64,000 bases of DNA, taken from NCBI RefSeq assembly GCF_003675325.1, contig NZ_CP033073.1, forward strand, positions 1,488,001 to 1,552,000, written 5' to 3'. Within the stretch, counting starts at the first letter, position 1. Each line of letters opens with the position of its first letter. The stretch is from Streptomyces dangxiongensis (GTDB taxonomy: Bacteria; Actinomycetota; Actinomycetes; Streptomycetales; Streptomycetaceae). This document shows, piece by piece, positions 1 to 11,211 of this stretch. Under the pieces are notes generated by a model. It was not told the origin of the DNA and did no database searches. It was given only the letters and a program-made list of their open reading frames with translations. The translations under genes and the position numbers were made by a program.

Positions 1-139
1 GGTGGCACCGAGCCGGGAGGAGCCGGGGCTTCAGGGTGGCGCGGGAACTGTCGGGGCAGGGCCGGGTCCAGGTGTGCCGGCGGCGTCCACGCGGGACCGT
101 GTCCGTGTGGGGTTTCCGGGGTTCGCGGGCCGCAGGGTA

Positions 140-157
140 CCGGTCCGGCCGGACCGG
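140..157. terminator. Loop-less perfect palindrome downstream of the LuxR gene
   Basis: CCGGTCCGG is followed directly by its complement CCGGACCGG. It lies 27 bases past the stop codon of the minus-strand regulator, so it may end that transcript, but there is no loop and no T-run. The rest of bases 1-183 holds no gene I can support. Confidence 0.3.
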
Positions 158-183
158 GTGCTCTGCGGGTCGGTGGGCCGGAG

Positions 184-1323
184 CTAGGCCTCCGCGCCCC
201 GGTCCGCGAATCTCGGCCGGCGGCGCTCTTCCACGGCCTGCGGGGGTCGTTGGGGGGCCTGCGCCGGGGCTGTGACGGGTCTGCCGTCGATGAGTCCGGC
301 CCGGGCCGCGACGACCCCGGCCTGGAACCGGGTCGAGGCGCCCAGCCTGTCCATGATGCTGGAGATGTGGCGGCGGAAGGTCCGGGAGCCCACGCCGATG
401 CGGCGGGCGACGACCTCGTCCTTGAGGCCCTGGGCCATCAGGTTGAGGATGCCGGCGTTGAGATCGGTCAGGGTCTCCCCGTAGGAGACGGCATCGGCGT
501 CGAAGTCCGTGCCGGCCTGCCAGGCGAACTCGTACAGGCGGTGCAGCAGGGAGATGATCAGCGGCTCGTAGACGGCGATGACGCTGGGGACGTCCTCCTC
601 GGACTCCTGGTGGGCCACGAACGCCACCTCGGAGCCGACCAGGACCACGTTGTCGAAGATGTGGTTGGTCGTACGGACCTGGGCACCCGAGTCGATCATC
701 TGGCGCAGTCGGGCCCTGGTGGTCGTCCTGGCCCGTGCGGAGTGCGGGCACACCAGCCGGATCGGTACGCCGCTCGACGGCATGGGCAGCTCGAACGGGG
801 GAAAGGTCTGGCTCGGCCCGCCGTCGAAGAGCTGCATGGCCAGGACTTCCGAGGTGCAGTTCCGCAGGGAATCGGTCAGGTGGAGCCATGCCTGCTGAGG
901 GTCGAGCAGGGTGACCACTTTGTCATTGTGCCGCTGTGTGTGGCGCAGGCTGCTGAAAATACCCGAGAGCGTGTGCAATCGCTCGTGGATGCTGGCAAGT
1001 TCACGTCTTTTGTCGTTGACCGCCCGTTGCAGAGGGATGACCAGTTCGTTCTGCGCGGCTTCCGGGCAGATGGCCCGGTAGCTGTCCGAGTCTTCGGAGT
1101 AACGGAGCAGCCGCAGGTTGCGCAGCAGGCTCATGGCCTGCTCGACGTCGGTCGGTGGTATCCGCTGCGCGATCGCCACCTGGGAGATGGTGACGGGCTC
1201 GTGCGCCAGGGCGTATTGATAGATCTGCACGACCAGTTCGTCGTCCATCTCGGAGGCGACGCGCTGGAGCCGGAGCTGTCCGGCCGTGTCCGGTATGCCG
1301 CCGGGAGCGGATTCCTTCTTCAC
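184..1323 (-). CDS. LuxR-family transcriptional regulator with TrmB-like N-terminus
   Basis: A 379-residue DNA-binding regulator. The C-terminal part (about residues 285-345) is a LuxR/GerE-type helix-turn-helix, seen in the run LTDLNAGILNLMAQGLKDEV followed by a recognition helix with SRTFRRHISSIMDRLGA. The N-terminal part (about 20-110) looks like a TrmB/winged-helix domain, and the middle resembles the phospholipase D-like effector region of such proteins. Start: GTG at 1323 with a GGAGGAG ribosome site seven bases upstream; the methionine shown by translation is this GTG. It is the outermost gene of region A on this side and is probably a pathway-specific regulator of the cluster. The effector is not predictable. 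The classification is firm; the role is inferred from position. Confidence 0.85.
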   Translation of the reverse strand: MKKESAPGGIPDTAGQLRLQRVASEMDDELVVQIYQYALAHEPVTISQVAIAQRIPPTDVEQAMSLLRNLRLLRYSEDSDSYRAICPEAAQNELVIPLQRAVNDKRRELASIHERLHTLSGIFSSLRHTQRHNDKVVTLLDPQQAWLHLTDSLRNCTSEVLAMQLFDGGPSQTFPPFELPMPSSGVPIRLVCPHSARARTTTRARLRQMIDSGAQVRTTNHIFDNVVLVGSEVAFVAHQESEEDVPSVIAVYEPLIISLLHRLYEFAWQAGTDFDADAVSYGETLTDLNAGILNLMAQGLKDEVVARRIGVGSRTFRRHISSIMDRLGASTRFQAGVVAARAGLIDGRPVTAPAQAPQRPPQAVEERRRPRFADRGAEA

Positions 1324-1827
1324 GACCGACTCCTCCCGGGAACGCTGTTCGTACGCATTCCCTTCTTGGTCGTTCTGATTTCCAGGGCGCGCACCACGAC
1401 GGACGCGCGGCTCGTGTTGAGTCTCGCCATGACATTGTTCATCAGACGTCTGACGCCTTTCTTGGAGATAATCGGAAGGGCCTGCGCCCGACTTGGGCTG
1501 TGGTCACCGGCGGGTACGCGTGATCGCGGGCCGTGGTCCTCCGGCCGGGCCGGTCGAGGAGACGGTACGAGGCCGAGTGCGCGGTCCCGGGGCGCGGCGG
1601 CTTCGGTGATCGTGGTGCGACAGACAGGTGCGACCGGTGGGGCTCTCACCCGCGCCACGCCGGTACGGCAACCACCCTCTAATTTGACCTGAGCATGTCA
1701 GTTGCCAGGTGCGGGAGCCCGTTCCGTCCTCGGTCACGGGGGGGGTGGGGCGGCGGTCCCGGGTGGAAGCCCGCCGCCCCGTTCGCCGGACGCGACCGCG
1801 TGTGTCACACGGCCGCGTGTAGACGGG
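1324..1827. other. Intergenic region between regulator and exporter
   Basis: About 500 bases without a convincing gene. It must hold the promoter of the LuxR regulator (reading left) and the terminator of the exporter transcript at 1747-1780. Open frames here overlap in several phases and lack ribosome sites or recognisable products. Confidence 0.5.
1747..1780 (-). terminator. Hairpin after the MFS exporter gene
   Basis: GGGGCGGCGG and CCGCCGCCCC form a perfect 10-bp stem with a 14-base loop, about 50 bases past the exporter stop codon. This fits a strong GC-rich Streptomyces terminator without a clear T-run. Confidence 0.6.
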
Positions 1828-3249
1828 TCAGTCGGTCGGCTGCGCCTGCGGGCGCGCCTCCGGCACGAGAACCTCCGCGGGCTTGGACTTCACCAGCCAC
1901 AGGCCGGTGAAGACCGCGGTGACCAGCGTGGCCGCGCCGGCGACGATGAAGGCGCTGTCGAGACCGGCCTCGAAGGACGCCCCACTGTCCTGCCGGCCGA
2001 CGACGATGGCACCGAGCACCGCCACGCCGAGCACCGCACCGATCTGCCGGGTGGTGCTGCTGATGCCCGACGCGAGACCGCCCTCCTGCGGGTTGACCGA
2101 CTGGATCGCGGCGCCGGTCAACGGCGACATGGTCAGGGCGAAACCGACACCGGTGACCGCCAGGCGCCACCACATGTTCCCGTAGGGGGTGTCCGCGTGC
2201 ACGTAGCCCAGGGTCAGCAGCCCCACACCGGCGATCGCCAGACCGCTGGTGACCACGATCCGGAAGCCGTACTTCGCGGCCAGCCGGCCCGCGTACGGGC
2301 TGACGATCGCCATGCCGAGCGAGATGGGCAGGGTCTTCAGGCCGGAGCTGAGGATCGAGCTGCCCTGCACCGCGACGAAGAACTGCGAGAAGAAGAAGAC
2401 CGAACCCATCAGCGCGAAACCGACCATGACCATGGCGGTGTTGGACACCGTGAACAACCGGTTCCGGAACAGCCGCAGTGGCAGCATGGGCGTCGCGGTA
2501 CGCCCCTCCACGGCGATGAACGCGCCCAGGATCACCACTGCCGCGGCGAAGCTGCCCAGGATGACAGGCGACGTCCAGCCCTTCGCACCGCCCTCGATCA
2601 GCCCGTAGGTCAGCGCCCCGACGCCCAGGATGGACAGGATGGTCCCCGGGATGTCGATGGCCGGCGCGTTCGGGTTCCGGGACTCGCTGAGGGTGGGCAG
2701 AGCGGCCAGCAGGAGCGCCGCGCCGATGGGCACGTTGACCAGGAAGATGGCGCGCCAGTCGAAGGCGTCCACCAGGATGCCGCCGGCCAGCGGGCCCGCC
2801 GCCAGGCCGGTGCCGCTGATACCGGCCCACAGGCCGATCGCCTTGACCCGCTCCTGGGGAACGGGGTACGCGGCGGCGAGCAGGGCCAGCGAGCCGGGGC
2901 TCAGCGCCGCGGCCCCGACGCCCTGCAGGACCCGGCCGAAGATCAGCCAGCCGAGCGACGGCGCGACGGCACAGACCACGGACGCGAGGGTGAACACCAC
3001 CGCACCCGACAGATAGACACGCTTGCGACCGAAGCGGTCGGCGAAGACACCGCCGGTCAGCAACAGCATGGCGACCAGCAACACGTATGCGTCGACGATC
3101 CACTGGAGACCGGATAATTCGGTGTGCAGCTTGTGCTGCATGTCAGGGAGTGCTACACCGACAATAGTGCTGTCGAGCAGAACCATGAACTGCCCTACAC
3201 AGGCCATGGCGAGCACTACTGCCCGATTCGATCGAACTTCCACGGACAC
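1828..3249 (-). CDS. MFS drug exporter, DHA2 (EmrB/QacA) family
   Basis: A 473-residue membrane transporter of the 14-helix drug:proton antiporter type. The first helix carries QFMVLLDSTIVGVALPDMQ, the typical DHA2 motif with the membrane-embedded Asp, followed by LSGLQWIVDAYVL. The loop 2-3 motif is seen as DRFGRKRV. Start: GTG at 3249 with AAGGGG upstream. It lies 70 bases past the DAHP synthase and reads the same way, so both may be one transcript. In region A it most likely exports the final product and gives self-resistance, as such pumps do in many antibiotic clusters. The substrate cannot be told from sequence. Confidence 0.9.
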   Translation of the reverse strand: MSVEVRSNRAVVLAMACVGQFMVLLDSTIVGVALPDMQHKLHTELSGLQWIVDAYVLLVAMLLLTGGVFADRFGRKRVYLSGAVVFTLASVVCAVAPSLGWLIFGRVLQGVGAAALSPGSLALLAAAYPVPQERVKAIGLWAGISGTGLAAGPLAGGILVDAFDWRAIFLVNVPIGAALLLAALPTLSESRNPNAPAIDIPGTILSILGVGALTYGLIEGGAKGWTSPVILGSFAAAVVILGAFIAVEGRTATPMLPLRLFRNRLFTVSNTAMVMVGFALMGSVFFFSQFFVAVQGSSILSSGLKTLPISLGMAIVSPYAGRLAAKYGFRIVVTSGLAIAGVGLLTLGYVHADTPYGNMWWRLAVTGVGFALTMSPLTGAAIQSVNPQEGGLASGISSTTRQIGAVLGVAVLGAIVVGRQDSGASFEAGLDSAFIVAGAATLVTAVFTGLWLVKSKPAEVLVPEARPQAQPTD

Positions 3250-3306
3250 GTGGGAACCCCTTTTTGACTGCTACCGATCTCGATGAATCCCGCGATGAGC
3301 GGGAGA

Positions 3307-3321
3307 TGACGCCCGGCGTCA
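3307..3321. promoter_or_regulatory. 15-bp palindrome at the end of the DAHP synthase gene
   Basis: TGACGCC-C-GGCGTCA is a perfect inverted repeat overlapping the DAHP synthase stop codon and lying in the 70-base gap before the exporter. It may be an intercistronic hairpin or a binding site; neither can be decided here. Confidence 0.3.
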
Positions 3322-4506
3322 GCGGTGTGACATCGCCACTTCCAGCCATGCGCTGAACTCCCGGTGAGGCACCAGAAGTTCGCCCACCACCTGCCCGAGG
3401 TACGCGGCCTGTACCGGGTTCAGCCGGGGATCACAGACGCTGCGGTAATTCGTGGCCAGGTAGGTGTCGTTGACCTGCGTCGCGACGCATTCACTGACGT
3501 CGTCACCGCTCACCTCCAGGTGGATACCACCCGGAACGACGCCCGTATCGTTACAGGCGCCGAAGAACGCGCGCAGTTCGGATTCGATGTCGCCGACCAC
3601 GCGCGTTTTCACCCCGGCCGGGCTGACGACCGTGTTGCCGTGCATCGGGTCGCAGACGACCCGGTCCACCCAGCCCTCCGCCACCATGCGGCTCAGCATG
3701 GCGTAGACGAGGTCGTACGCCCGTCGGCGGCCCATGCGGAAGATGAAGGCCAGCCGGCCCGGGATGTTGTCGGGGTTGAGCACGGCGTGCAGGGCCATCA
3801 GGTCCGCCGGGGTTGCGCCGGGCCCTATCTTCACCGCGATCGGATTGGCTATCTCCGCGGCGAAGGCCACGTGGGGACCGGTCAGCGATCGCGTGCGCTC
3901 GCCGATCCAGAGCAGGTGTGCCGAATGATCGTAGAGCCGGCCCTCGTCCGCGCTGCGGCGGGTCTGCGGCTGCTCGTAGTCGAGCAGCAGCGCCTCGTGC
4001 GAGGTGAAGACGCCCGAGTCCGACAGGTAGGTGAGTGTCTTCCGGGACTGTTCGTGGGCCCGGACCATGTTCCAGGGGTCGGCCGCGCGTTTGCCCGGGG
4101 AGAAGTCCGCGTCATTGACCGCATCACCGAAGTACGAGGGCAGGGCGAGGCCCGCTCGCTGTTCCACCGGCGCCGAGCGGGGCTTGGCGTACTGCCCGGC
4201 GATCCGCCCCACGGTCACCACGGACCGGCCGCTCTTCAGCTCGATCGCGTCGGAGATGCCGCGCAACAGCGACACCCGGTTCGCCACCGACTGCCGCGTG
4301 TTGTCCCGGAAGGTCTCCGCGCAGTCCCCGGCGTGCAGCAGGAACGCCGGTTCGGCCAGCCGGGCCCGCAGGAGGCGGATGTCCGAGGCCGGCACCAGGG
4401 GCGCCGACCGGGCCAGTGCCGCGCGGGCACGGCGCACCTCTGACTCCACTGGCCAATCCGGCTGATGGTCGCGCTCGTTCGTGGTCGATAACCCGACAAG
4501 CCCCAT
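3319..4506 (-). CDS. Class II 3-deoxy-7-phosphoheptulonate (DAHP) synthase
   Basis: Condenses phosphoenolpyruvate with erythrose 4-phosphate, the first shikimate-pathway step. Class II hallmarks are present in order: LHAGDCAETF, VGRIAGQYAKPRS, CDPMHGNTV (metal/substrate site) and GGIHLEVSGDDVSECV. At 395 residues it is shorter than the housekeeping AroG type (about 450) and resembles the PhzC/antibiotic-cluster type, which tends to lack regulatory extensions. ATG at 4506 is preferred; a TTG two codons upstream is possible. Together with the ADC synthase and lyase nearby it forms a dedicated chorismate and p-aminobenzoate supply. The ArsR gene ends upstream at 4888-4559 on the same strand. Confidence 0.93.
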   Translation of the reverse strand: MGLVGLSTTNERDHQPDWPVESEVRRARAALARSAPLVPASDIRLLRARLAEPAFLLHAGDCAETFRDNTRQSVANRVSLLRGISDAIELKSGRSVVTVGRIAGQYAKPRSAPVEQRAGLALPSYFGDAVNDADFSPGKRAADPWNMVRAHEQSRKTLTYLSDSGVFTSHEALLLDYEQPQTRRSADEGRLYDHSAHLLWIGERTRSLTGPHVAFAAEIANPIAVKIGPGATPADLMALHAVLNPDNIPGRLAFIFRMGRRRAYDLVYAMLSRMVAEGWVDRVVCDPMHGNTVVSPAGVKTRVVGDIESELRAFFGACNDTGVVPGGIHLEVSGDDVSECVATQVNDTYLATNYRSVCDPRLNPVQAAYLGQVVGELLVPHREFSAWLEVAMSHR

Positions 4507-4558
4507 GAGCAAAACCCCCGTGAAAGCCCTACGAAAGAGGAACAGCGCAGACTTGCTG

Positions 4559-4888
4559 CTACGGCAGTGTGCTATGCAGCGACTCGACGGAACCCTGGCG
4601 CAGAATCGCGTCCAACAAGCCCGGGAAGCGGTCGCTCAAATCGTCGGAGCGCAACCAGATCCGTCGACATCGGCCGTCGACGGCCATCCTGACCACTCCG
4701 GCCTCGCGCAGAATTCGCCAGTGACTGCTCAGTGTCGATTTCGGTACTCCCAAACCTTCGACGGTACAGGTCAGACCGGGATCGGCGAATGCTCGCCGCA
4801 CCAGCTCCAAACGCACCGGATTGCCGAGTGCGTACAACACTGAAGCAAGCGTCAGCGACTCGAGAGCGGGCTCGGGTAGCAGGCGCAT
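4559..4888 (-). CDS. ArsR-family winged-helix repressor
   Basis: A 109-residue regulator with the ArsR/SmtB fold: LASVLYALGNPVRLELVRR, then a recognition helix in VPKSTLSSHWRILREAGVV and a wing. I see no Cys-based metal site, so it probably senses something other than arsenite-type metals. An upstream ATG at 4936 is open, but that start would translate through the perfect 23-base palindrome at 4910-4932, so the ATG at 4888 (or 4900) is more likely and the palindrome is then its promoter/operator. It sits between the p-aminobenzoate genes and the DAHP synthase and may control precursor supply. Confidence 0.85.
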   Translation of the reverse strand: MRLLPEPALESLTLASVLYALGNPVRLELVRRAFADPGLTCTVEGLGVPKSTLSSHWRILREAGVVRMAVDGRCRRIWLRSDDLSDRFPGLLDAILRQGSVESLHSTLP

Positions 4889-4909
4889 AGCGAGGACCAT
4901 AGCACATAG

Positions 4910-4932
4910 TTCGACAGTCCGGGACTGTCGAA
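4910..4932. promoter_or_regulatory. Perfect 23-bp palindromic operator of the ArsR gene
   Basis: Left arm TTCGACAGTCC and right arm GGACTGTCGAA are exact complements around one central G. It lies 22 bases upstream of the chosen ArsR start. The length and position fit an ArsR dimer operator used for autoregulation; the downstream DAHP synthase could be controlled by the same site. Confidence 0.7.
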
Positions 4933-4987
4933 CCATGGTCGGATCACTGTGCGCCGCGGGCGGCGTTCTCAGCCAGGGGCGGCGGGA

Positions 4988-5823
4988 TCACCGGGTGACC
5001 GGCTTCTGGGACCGGTCGACGGCCGGCTCCTGGAAGATGTCGGCGGCCAGCGCGCTCAGCCGTGTCTGCCATGTCCGCGCGCGGGGCGTCGGCCCGGCCA
5101 CGGTGGTGGTTCCGACCCACTCCCGCACCGGCCGGATGCCGTGCAGCGCGTTGACCGCCCAGGTCTCCAGGCCGTCCAGCTCCTCGGGGCGGGGACACTC
5201 GTGGACGACGCGGGTCCGGTGGGCGGCCGCGATCCGCAGGATCGCCGTCCGCGTGACGCTCGGCAGCAGGTCCAGGCGGTCCGCGTCGGGCGCGTACAGG
5301 GTGTCGTCCCGCCACCAGAGGACGCTCGTCGTCGTTCCCTCGACCAGCCGGCCGTCAGCGGAGCGGAGGAACGCCTCGTCGGCGCCCCGGTCCCGGGCCG
5401 CCGACCGCACCTGTGTCAGCCAGTCCAGGTCGGGGCCCTTCACGGACGGATGCCGCCGCCGGTCGGCACCGTCGTGCACCCAGACCCGGACGGTGGCACC
5501 ACGCGGGGGCGCCGTACGGAGCCAGAGGTGAAAGGCCGGCTCGCCGTCACGGGCGGTCAGTTCCATGCGGGGGAACCAGTGACCGCGGGCCGGGATGCGA
5601 CGGACCGCGGCGCGCAGGAAGGCGGAGGTGTGCTCCCGAGGTACGGAGAACAAGGTGGCGCAGGCGGCGGTGAAACGGTCGAGGTGCGCGTCGAGGGCCA
5701 CGACGTGGCCGTCCGACACCAGCCAGGAGTCGATGACGTCGACCGGCCCGCCCGGCGGTACGGCGGCGAACGTGCCGGCGGCCCGCGACCAGCGCCAGCG
5801 TCGGCCGGCGCTGCCGGAGCCGG

Positions 5824-5827
<4 letters not shown>
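4988..5827 (-). CDS. pabC: 4-amino-4-deoxychorismate lyase (class IV PLP enzyme)
   Basis: A 279-residue member of the branched-chain aminotransferase/ADC lyase fold that releases pyruvate from aminodeoxychorismate to give p-aminobenzoate. Typical signatures are the Lys in the segment SVKGPDLDWLTQVRSAARD (candidate PLP lysine), GADEAFLRSADGRLVEGTTTSVLWW and LDLLPSVTRTAILR. Start: GTG at 5827, overlapping the TGA of the ADC synthase gene by four bases (GTGA), so the two are translationally coupled. The reading frame stays open far upstream inside the ADC synthase gene, but that part is a shadow frame. A D-amino acid or branched-chain aminotransferase is less likely given the neighbour. Confidence 0.9.
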
Positions 5828-7944
<2,117 letters not shown>

Positions 7945-7992
7945 CGGGATTCTTCCAGACGGGACGCCTGCGTACGGCGTCGGCATTGTCAC

Positions 7993-9489
7993 CTATGGGG
8001 TGGGTCTGGCGAACTGAGCGTCCCAGGCGGCGCGGTGGTATTCGCGGGGGTCGGGCTCGACTCGGCAGGTATTGTCGAGAATCATGACCGAGCGGTCCTC
8101 GTCGTCGTAACGGGACCAGCCGGGATCGCCGGTCGTGGCGAACCGGATCCAGCTACTGCGCAGGAAGCGGCCGAGTTCCGCGGGAGCGTCCGGGCCGACC
8201 TGGGGTGCGAAGGCGGGATCGTCGAGCTGGTCGAAGAGGAAGGGGACTTCGAGGAAGTGGGCGGCGCCGTAATGGCCGTCGAAAGCGGGTGAGTCCTGCC
8301 AGGTGAACTCGTACGCGTAGGTGTTTCCGCCGGACCGGGCGTGCAGACGGGTGAGTTCGACGGTGGAGCCGCGGAAGACCCAGTTGGTCACCGATTCGGC
8401 GAGCTGTTCGCCGAGCGGGAGATGCCCGTACAGGGAACGCGCCGCGGCACGGCACTCCTCGGAGAGGCCGTAGGAGTTCTGGGCGTCGAGGAGGTCCTGC
8501 TCGGTCGCCGTGTTGAACTGCCCGTTGCGCATCAGGAAGTAGCGGGACTCGTCGCGGTTGGTGCCGATCAGCAGGTCGACGGAGGACGGAATGCGTTCGC
8601 TCAGTGCCGAGTCGGTGAAAAGGGTGTCGTCCACGACCGGCATGTAGGGGCTGAACCAGTAGGTGTACGGGTGCCAGCGCCGGGCGTCGCGGAAACGGAC
8701 GTCCAGGGCGCGCTGCCGGCGGCCCAGCAGTTCCCGGAGCGGGACGTCCCGCAGATCGGTCTCGACGCCCAGATCGGCAAGGACCCGTTTGGCGAGTGCG
8801 TGCCCTTCCTCCGCCTCGGCGACCACCGACAGGCACGGGCTCTGGAGGATGGCCCGGTGGATGAGTCCCTCACCGGCGACGGTCTTGGCGATCGCCGAGA
8901 TGATGGCGCTGCCGGAGGAGTTGCCGAAGACGGTGACGGCGTCCGGGTCGCCGCCGAAGGCCGCGATGTTCTCGCGTATCCAGCGCAGTGCGGCGACGAC
9001 GTCGCGCATGCCCGCGTTCGTGGTGCCGCCCGGCACGGACAGGAATCCGTCGGCGCCGAGGCGGTAGTTCATCGCGACCACGACGACGCCCTCGCGCGCG
9101 AAGACCGACCCGTCGGCGCGGGTGGTGGAGGCGCTGCCCGAGATGTAGCCGCCGGCGTGCACCCAGACCATGACGGGCAGCCGGGCCGCGCCGAGGTCGG
9201 GGGTGTAGACGTTGAGGGTCAGGCAGTCGGTTCCCCACGGGTAGAGGGGCGTGGCGTCCACCAGTGAGAAGGTGTTGGGCTGCGGTGCGGCCGGGCTGTA
9301 CTCGAATGCCTCGCGCACGCCGTCCCAGGGCTGCGGAGGCTGTGGCGGCTTGAACCGGTTCTCCCCGAAAGGCTCCGCCGCGTACGGAATTCCCTTGAAC
9401 GAAATAACGCCCTCGTGGACCCGGCCCGCGACGACGCCCGATGTCGTGGTCGCCGAGGCCGGTTCCCTCACGTTCTCCTGTGCGGCCAA
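7993..9489 (-). CDS. Type-B carboxylesterase (para-nitrobenzyl esterase-like)
   Basis: An alpha/beta hydrolase of about 500 residues. Seen: family opening GRVHEGVISFKGIPYAAEPFGENRFKPP, oxyanion-hole motif HAGGYISGS, nucleophile elbow FGNSSGSA (GxSxG), and a late segment with HFLEVPFLFDQLDD holding the probable catalytic His. No signal peptide. Start uncertain: TTG at 9489 has GGAAGGGA six bases upstream; TTG 9540 and GTG 9522 are open but lack ribosome sites. It ends 48 bases before pabAB and probably shares its transcript. In the pathway it could remove an ester, for example one made by the methyltransferase at 14880, or inactivate/activate the product; this is inference. Confidence 0.85.
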   Translation of the reverse strand: MAAQENVREPASATTTSGVVAGRVHEGVISFKGIPYAAEPFGENRFKPPQPPQPWDGVREAFEYSPAAPQPNTFSLVDATPLYPWGTDCLTLNVYTPDLGAARLPVMVWVHAGGYISGSASTTRADGSVFAREGVVVVAMNYRLGADGFLSVPGGTTNAGMRDVVAALRWIRENIAAFGGDPDAVTVFGNSSGSAIISAIAKTVAGEGLIHRAILQSPCLSVVAEAEEGHALAKRVLADLGVETDLRDVPLRELLGRRQRALDVRFRDARRWHPYTYWFSPYMPVVDDTLFTDSALSERIPSSVDLLIGTNRDESRYFLMRNGQFNTATEQDLLDAQNSYGLSEECRAAARSLYGHLPLGEQLAESVTNWVFRGSTVELTRLHARSGGNTYAYEFTWQDSPAFDGHYGAAHFLEVPFLFDQLDDPAFAPQVGPDAPAELGRFLRSSWIRFATTGDPGWSRYDDEDRSVMILDNTCRVEPDPREYHRAAWDAQFARPTP

Positions 9490-9540
9490 TGCTGGTCCCT
9501 TCCAGATACGATCTCCCGGCACCGGGGCGTCGCTGGGCAA

Positions 9541-9798
9541 ACCCTAAGTAGGGGCACCGGCGACCGCAATTGCCGGAAGTGGCTGGCCTCGTTCGGCCAC
9601 CGGGTGCGCCGGGTCACCCGCCGTCGTACCGGGCCGGTCTCCGGTCCCGCATCGCCGCGAAGATCGGCCCCGGTCCGCGAGCCGTCCGGCGGGTGGCCAC
9701 ATGCGGCCAGCCTCTTCTGGTTGTTGCGGGTTTCCACCGCGGAAATCTAGCGTCTTCGCGTCCGAATGTTGGGTGCCAACCGAGGTGAGGAATCGGTG
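9541..9798. promoter_or_regulatory. Divergent promoter region of the two arms of region A
   Basis: About 260-300 bases between the minus-strand p-aminobenzoate/esterase genes and the plus-strand halogenase operon. A candidate plus-strand promoter is TTGCGG at 9724-9729 and TAGCGT at 9748-9753 (18-base spacing). The spacer holds TTTCC-N5-GGAAA (9731-9745), a possible regulator site. Confidence 0.4.
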
Positions 9799-11211
9799 AT
9801 GGGGGAGCGTACCCAGGTGCTGGTGATCGGCGGCGGGCCGGCGGGCAGCACGGCCGCCGGACTACTGGCTCAACAGGGCGTCCGAGTGACCCTGTTGGAG
9901 AGTTCGACATTTCCGCGGTACCACATCGGTGAGTCGATCTTGCCTTCCGTGCTGCCGATTCTCGACCTGCTCGGCGTCCGGGAGAAGATCGACAAGCACG
10001 GCTTCGTACGGAAGGACGGTGCGTACTTCGAGTGGGGCCCGGAGAACTGGGACCTCAACTTCGATCACCTGACAGGTTCCGGCCGGTACAGCTACCAGGT
10101 GATTCGCTCTGAATTCGACCATATTCTGCTGGACAACGCCGCTGAACTCGGCGTGGACGTGCGGCAGGGCACGAAGGTCACCGAGATCGAATTCGACGAG
10201 GGCCGGCCGGTCAAGGCCCGCTGGGCCGCATCCGGTGACCGCTCGGTCACCGGTGAGATCGGCTTCGACTTCCTGGTGGACGCGACCGGCCGGTCCGGCC
10301 TGATGGCCACCAAGTACCTGAAGAACCGTCACTACCAGGAGGCGTTCAAGAACATCGCGGTGTGGTCCTACTGGCGCGGGGTGAAACCGCTCGACCGGGG
10401 GCCGGCCGGCGCGATCGCGGTCTGCTCGGTGCCGTACGGCTGGTTCTGGTCGATCCCGCTGCACGACGGCACCCACTCCATCGGCCTGGTGGCCAAGCGG
10501 ACGACGTTCGCGGAGGAGCGGGAGCGGCTCGGCGGTGTCGAGAACGTCTACTTCGACGCGCTCGCCCAGTGCCCGCGCATCGCCGAGATGGTGGACGGCG
10601 CGGAGCGGCTGCCCGAGTTCAAGGTCGAGCAGGACTACTCGTACAGCTCGGAGCAGTTCACCGGCCCGGGGTACCTGCTGATCGGCGACGCGGCCTGTTT
10701 CCTGGACCCGCTGCTGTCCACAGGTGTGCACCTGGCCACGTTCAGCGCGCTGCTGGCCGCCGCGGCCATCTCCGCGATCGTGGACGGCGGGCTGTCCGAG
10801 GAGGAGGCCACCTCCTTCTTCGCCAAGGCCTACCGGCAGGCGTACGAGCGGCTGCTGGTCGTGGTGTCCTTCTTCTACAAGAGCTACAACCGCGAGTCGC
10901 AGTTCTTCGAGGCGGACAAGCTGACCCGGCGGGAACGCCACATGCTCAACCTGTACGAGTCGTTCCTGCACATCGTGACCGGCGTCGAGGACCTGGACGA
11001 CAGCCGGGACGGGACCGCCGCGCTGGACAAGGTCGCCCAGCGCATCCGCACCGAGGGAGACGTCGACACCCAGGGCGGCATCCTCGCCGGCCACAACGAG
11101 GCGATGAACTCGATGCCCGCCTCCCCGGAGAAGGCCGTGGGCGGCCTCTACCTCGAACTGGAGCCGAAGCTGCGGATCCGGCGGCTCGCGCCGGCCGTCG
11201 AGGCGGAGTGA
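9799..11211 (+). CDS. FADH2-dependent halogenase
   Basis: A 470-residue flavin halogenase. The N-terminal FAD site is VLVIGGGPAGSTAAGLLA; then PRYHIGESILPS, typical of the CmlS/PltA-like variant; the family signature WxWxIP appears as WFWSIP near residue 220; and GDAACFLDPLLSTGVHLA closes the FAD fold. Enzymes of this branch often halogenate substrates bound to a carrier protein or as free phenols. ATG 9799 follows a GGTGAGG ribosome site; a GTG one codon earlier is possible. It opens the plus-strand operon that also encodes a carrier protein, so chlorination of a carrier-bound aminobenzoate is a reasonable guess. The halide cannot be told. Confidence 0.93.
   Translation: MGERTQVLVIGGGPAGSTAAGLLAQQGVRVTLLESSTFPRYHIGESILPSVLPILDLLGVREKIDKHGFVRKDGAYFEWGPENWDLNFDHLTGSGRYSYQVIRSEFDHILLDNAAELGVDVRQGTKVTEIEFDEGRPVKARWAASGDRSVTGEIGFDFLVDATGRSGLMATKYLKNRHYQEAFKNIAVWSYWRGVKPLDRGPAGAIAVCSVPYGWFWSIPLHDGTHSIGLVAKRTTFAEERERLGGVENVYFDALAQCPRIAEMVDGAERLPEFKVEQDYSYSSEQFTGPGYLLIGDAACFLDPLLSTGVHLATFSALLAAAAISAIVDGGLSEEEATSFFAKAYRQAYERLLVVVSFFYKSYNRESQFFEADKLTRRERHMLNLYESFLHIVTGVEDLDDSRDGTAALDKVAQRIRTEGDVDTQGGILAGHNEAMNSMPASPEKAVGGLYLELEPKLRIRRLAPAVEAE

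Noticed and set aside
1..187. Short plus-strand frames at the left edge
   Set aside because: No ribosome site, no recognisable protein, overlapping frames.
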